From Dermatophagoides farinae (Eukaryota; Arthropoda; Arachnida; Sarcoptiformes; Pyroglyphidae), in assembly GCF_024713945.1 (NCBI RefSeq), contig NW_027461514.1:372001-436000 (forward strand): a stretch of DNA of 64,000 nt, written 5' to 3'. Positions 62,101 to 64,000 of the stretch are shown here, piece after piece. The notes under the pieces were generated by a model, which saw only the letters and a program-made list of their open reading frames with translations, had not been told where the DNA came from and did not search any database. A program made the translations under genes and the position numbers. Numbering within the stretch: position 1 is the stretch's first letter; every line of letters begins with the position of its first letter.

Positions 62101-64000
62101 AAACCAAAATAGCGATCCAACATATGAGAGCTTATTTGACCCTACAGGAACAATTTGTGACGAAAAAAATTTTTATCTAGCATCCTTTGATTATTATCAA
62201 TTACCTGACCATTACCAAGTAGTTATTTCGAATGTCAAAATGTTTTTGAACTACAAACTTTACAAGGTGTTTTTAACACTCGTCACGAAGACTATCAGAA
62301 CATTCCAATTCACGGATGAACAGTTCAGGCACTACATGTTTTTTTTAATTGTCAATACTTTTGGTATCCGAGACTTTAAAAACTATTGTCTGCAGAACTA
62401 CATCATTACCCATGTCTTGTTGTCGAAACCTGTTTATAAACAGTACCAGATCGCCAAAAAACCCGAAATATTTTCAAACCTGGAAATCGTCAATGTCTTT
62501 ATCTATTCTATATTGATTGACAGTGTTCAATACATAAGATTGCTTTATTTAGCGCTTTACAACGAAGATTTAAATGAAATGCTCATTTTACAAAAAAAAA
62601 ACAAACAAGAGTTATTCAAGGATTTACTGCAGGTTCTTTCTCGCAAAATAATATGCAGAGATTTGTGGACAATAGAACCTTTAACTTACAAAGAAATAAC
62701 TGACAAACGCATCACTAATCTCCTGTTTAACTCTTGCGCTTTGAACTCTGTATTGAATCAAACGAAAAACAATGAGTTTGTGCGTTTAATTCCCTATATG
62801 TACAGTATAATAACAGAAATTTTTGTGGCATATAAAGAATTAAGTGAATTTGAACGTGCGTGCCCGTTTTACGGTGAGACTTGTTTTAATACTTCGTGCA
62901 AGCTCAATTATCACTATGACAATGTTCTTCCCGTATGGGTCACAGAATTTATTTCGTCAGAAACAACTAACAACGAACCTGAAGAACGATTTGTGAAGTA
63001 TGAGTTCACTTCAAGTATGATTCTAACACTTTTCTTTGTTATCTTAGTTTCTATTCCACAAATAATTTTAGGGTTTTGTAGACAGTTGCAATTTGACAAA
63101 TTGATACAGTTAGACGAGCCTAACCCTGGTTCTGTAAAAACAAAAAACATAACGAACGACAAAAACTTAACTATAATTTTACTAGATTTGTCCGTTGATA
63201 AACGTTATAAGGCTTTATGCAACAACAAGTGCGTTTTTGAAATAATTCTCTCAGAAATTTTCACAAGCAAAAAAATTCATTTACTTTTGAAAGCCAATAA
63301 TTCTTACCAAGCATATTATGAAAAATTGGGAATGTCAGTAAAAAAACCTTTAAACAATGCTTTAAGTGTGTTGTTTGATAATGATAGTTCTAGCTTAGAA
63401 GATAATCAAGAATACTTCAACGTCGAAGCTACTGAATTGATCAAAATAGTCGTTGTTATATCTTTTATCATAAACCGCAATATTAATTGTGCCAATATTT
63501 GTTATAACTATTTGACTAACTCCATGCTAACATATAATATGGGCAATACCGAACTATATGACTCAGTTATAAACGTGTTCAGTACTTTATTACTTATCTA
63601 TGCGTTTTTGGATTTCAGTCTATTACAAAAAATTACTTCATGCACGCTCTCAAACAGTTTCAACTCTAAACAAGAATTTCCGACGGTTGGGAATTTTGCT
63701 GTTTCTCCGCCCTTACTGATGGAACAATTTTCGAAATTACTGTCTCAAGTCTCAACTTATTGTAATGAAATAACCCCAATTATTAAAGACTTCAACATTC
63801 TCGATAAGAACTTGCTTATCGGAATGATTGAAAGGATTTGTTTAAAAATATGTGAGAATAATTGCAACAAAATTAAAGAGTTCCTAGATCCAAACTTCAA
63901 CGCCGAACACGACGGCACAGAAACTGAGTATAACTCATATTTGACGAATCAAAGTTCGTCGCTCATCGGTGTAAAAGAATGTGGAATATACAGCGATATT
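56159..64000 (+). CDS. HUWE1/Tom1-type giant HECT E3 ubiquitin ligase, 3' partial
   Basis: Starts at ATG 56159 (MPCYYKHFVSDNEKVIQANE); an in-frame TAA lies about 45 bp upstream. The frame was read at many points and stays open to the last base, at least 2614 codons, with no stop in the window. The first 200 residues match the HUWE1/Tom1 N-terminus: LVNTLLATKTIDELALLCTR, then NTWIWLDTKILTWRRVFSLF, and later YIETLVTLLNSTYAPVVEKV. These are armadillo-like repeats (DUF908/DUF913) that form the ring-shaped scaffold. A Lys/Asn/Thr-rich loop occurs near residues 480-520. The UBA/WWE and C-terminal HECT domains would lie beyond the window. Known HUWE1/Tom1 proteins are 3200-4400 aa. They ubiquitinate unassembled or misfolded proteins, including excess ribosomal proteins. 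The gene must continue downstream. Confidence 0.75.
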   Translation, partial: MPCYYKHFVSDNEKVIQANEPLAMRELVNTLLATKTIDELALLCTRFNTWIWLDTKILTWRRVFSLFDAIFNLYIRISGIDGKPPAEFSPSDHIPIPQFSNDVIASLTCYNITCILNLILMLKENSQSKFEYHYIETLVTLLNSTYAPVVEKVLSIMLTFVYSNASWINPIDKRFYNVLESYISTMSFHPLELLNCKSQILSEQILTYYNKLSFSNYVSEIGYVSQFDAQSANDFFELQNKSFTELTVFDEKKSYELFTNNYTSFTDFPADSSIYLYAKNILGEFSDSNISSFNVNKYLQYHRFRCALNVNLDMRRTLGDIQILSLLYTINYNPEKMTSLLTNFPWVLQIPTVYIDFHLFCLFTTLEISIEFFIQLSKSSSLSNLIKNHLELDYSTGLFFRLFRAYVMNPAYYPAKALYSLNTSNEEVIAMSKANLKTLKETSKSINGLFSKVKQDECGESDIMSVTAPSQIAVSKVDNYNFTNTNQQTQCDRIFIETSEVSRKRSVSTTSKTPKRYKRTKDMLCICRITPIEEFRVINSLENKREVYNYIRYIQLIKEHSNLINGIIDLFNYSLMLNSKKYSQPSIIISLISLINIPDYRYAQCIITALATLTNYFDEAVDKSKAKEYAIMSLIDTRFNYELNYHNFMQEFLVYLDIMSKHNNITVSPLTPNTVFRNGKKFDLQFQHNLIHFPITNPGGFQTSYDDNVHEVPSCDFLTTENRLSFFKMLKWALLEDHNSHQLIISNLFKELYVFMWYEKYGINASPSKLYINTYCESFISLINISEDNGFIFLQQIISSINDLIIDDILMVRTCIENKILDAIFNYFSQNFSFECFTLVSVFISLCTKLLEVNDGVTFLITSFPQILVKIIQSVASEQLLYSQNSSQVINLLANFIKSLFETLNSKLEVYESNLNMFQNLLNTNLLTQLSLLIHAIESRDQWYVNFHIPKKIISYPTLQQGSISEFKMIKSPESQKYCLIHNNSLPICTCKQDSKSQIANVTMDKKITSDLSFVTCKFFDLISKDPTSYDYSNRHVNMLKKTNLEHDRLENLLSFTYSIFTLNQITFTSETLFDFLKLLYTLIGSSKCPPAAYTGMITFDSPFGNNAFKRMIYDIIYKLLTQESIKNNSRLHLDVPERIYYSKKIGAKLQALGLQLSKYEHVLANLVLPPEYNSRAYIESYKHLNVSLLKTDKSLELNNLNEYSSSSSVLENLYNLLNETTNFYSCIFPVDDSEINILSSSSISVALSEFFLTITPFTLVSLTNLYNSSIQSLSTLISPLLLALFNPNLICPQLSEEILRRNTLVIDYPNLALSSTFGHSYLDSINQLANKGLDTGNFLLETLAYYAFSSGNPITDGNLLYNRTMLSSPIPCIECVSCDVFTKKRSNSICETKFKPYDSSCVWKRLLVSSNRTFRHALRVLCLSMNSLIDSYDPHALALLNTKLKSILKQIVLEFSKYVNELSDELDVEILSKKIRIACELLDHIYTAFLTGENSNQIKFYYFDCLNENNFFHDLSTLFSFISKEFLVTSEQVRKLYIDTSYPVEFSSVRFEIAFLSKEQLFYYFQINRICFDLLLSACSAIITSIVTNKCNSKIFIVNNSKNQIYLAASTLCDQLTPLLRYLASNMFTFEFVICFDLEIQYKTYLMLYAHLLMADYEFVFPRLFSQPSSKISKSTSQQQNSKLTQLIQHYLHSDPDCSLPVIINVFSIIIQKLQNVNIINCMIRMCFATLLKLNTKLIKNEICIIFSSFFSIHYKSCDFSTLILFTKLNHTFIQCKKQLQELSQVNERTLALNKKYLADLQMHFDFEPINYGFIYKSIFDFFIYNSIESLKPIKPHLAVLVINVALVGLRQYSVVNLPQYSEKRKVVNCLSDHLFYHSKLNYTDNEFYPYYDLIECTSVHNDLSEKLVLTSSDNPMFPIFLLAVLAFCIKFQVQELWHDIVSSKSSKNHEELFEKTAKFSNINKANDSTTCFSKKQETLNQNSDPTYESLFDPTGTICDEKNFYLASFDYYQLPDHYQVVISNVKMFLNYKLYKVFLTLVTKTIRTFQFTDEQFRHYMFFLIVNTFGIRDFKNYCLQNYIITHVLLSKPVYKQYQIAKKPEIFSNLEIVNVFIYSILIDSVQYIRLLYLALYNEDLNEMLILQKKNKQELFKDLLQVLSRKIICRDLWTIEPLTYKEITDKRITNLLFNSCALNSVLNQTKNNEFVRLIPYMYSIITEIFVAYKELSEFERACPFYGETCFNTSCKLNYHYDNVLPVWVTEFISSETTNNEPEERFVKYEFTSSMILTLFFVILVSIPQIILGFCRQLQFDKLIQLDEPNPGSVKTKNITNDKNLTIILLDLSVDKRYKALCNNKCVFEIILSEIFTSKKIHLLLKANNSYQAYYEKLGMSVKKPLNNALSVLFDNDSSSLEDNQEYFNVEATELIKIVVVISFIINRNINCANICYNYLTNSMLTYNMGNTELYDSVINVFSTLLLIYAFLDFSLLQKITSCTLSNSFNSKQEFPTVGNFAVSPPLLMEQFSKLLSQVSTYCNEITPIIKDFNILDKNLLIGMIERICLKICENNCNKIKEFLDPNFNAEHDGTETEYNSYLTNQSSSLIGVKECGIYSDI

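Noticed and set aside
1-64000. Bacterial, organellar or viral origin, CRISPR arrays, transposons
   Set aside because: All recognised genes are nuclear eukaryotic families, spliceosomal introns are present, and no direct-repeat array, transposase, integrase core or terminal inverted repeats were seen.

Overview
The window comes from a compact, AT-rich nuclear genome of a eukaryote. Every recognisable gene is a eukaryotic housekeeping or regulatory gene: a TFIIH p62-like subunit, a G-patch protein, eIF2B-epsilon, glycogen debranching enzyme, exportin-1, DDX18/Has1 helicase, Aurora kinase, VPS34, DNAJB12-type J protein and a HUWE1/Tom1-type giant E3. Gene spacing is tight, often 100-250 bp between genes, and some convergent pairs are 10-32 bp apart or share stop-codon bases. 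Most genes are single open frames. Three genes close only if an intron of 28-31 nt with GTAAG donor and TAG acceptor is removed, so spliceosomal introns exist but are rare and ultrashort. I cannot fix the lineage. The eukaryotic-type debranching enzyme and classical PTP would suit an opisthokont or amoebozoan-like microbe or parasite, but that is inference.

Layout. 1-7.6 kb: 3' end of a TFB1/p62-like gene, an orphan, a G-patch gene, a 1014-aa orphan and a basic nuclear-looking protein with an intron. 8.1-14.3 kb: a secreted Thr-rich protein, a membrane RING-H2 ligase with an intron, eIF2B-epsilon and a low-complexity Asn/Gln/Ser-rich protein. 14.3-28.2 kb: four consecutive genes (debranching enzyme, tyrosine phosphatase, a large helical-repeat protein that may be UTP10/HEATR1, and a PI-PLC X-domain protein). 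Their protein motifs are preserved but their frames are broken again and again, mostly by one surplus base in A/T homopolymers. 28.2-41.6 kb: clean again, with a kinase, exportin-1, a small Cys-rich gene with an intron, a second kinase, an adaptin-like repeat protein, three orphans and DDX18/Has1. 41.9-49.6 kb: a VPS13-like lipid-transfer candidate with two frame breaks and a hydrophobic N-terminus. 49.8-56 kb: DNAJB12-like, an I-PpoI-like zinc-fold protein lacking catalytic residues, Aurora kinase and VPS34. 56.2 kb to the end: an uninterrupted open frame of at least 2614 codons, the N-terminal part of a HUWE1/Tom1-like ligase whose HECT end lies outside the window.

There is no operon logic. 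The genes cover transcription and repair, translation initiation and ribosome biogenesis, nuclear export, membrane lipid signalling and transport, ubiquitin ligation and mitosis. I saw no tRNA, rRNA, transposon, CRISPR array or virus-derived gene. The most useful observations are the ultrashort introns, the directional homopolymer frame breaks, and the I-PpoI-like zinc protein with intact metal-site spacing but no catalytic His.
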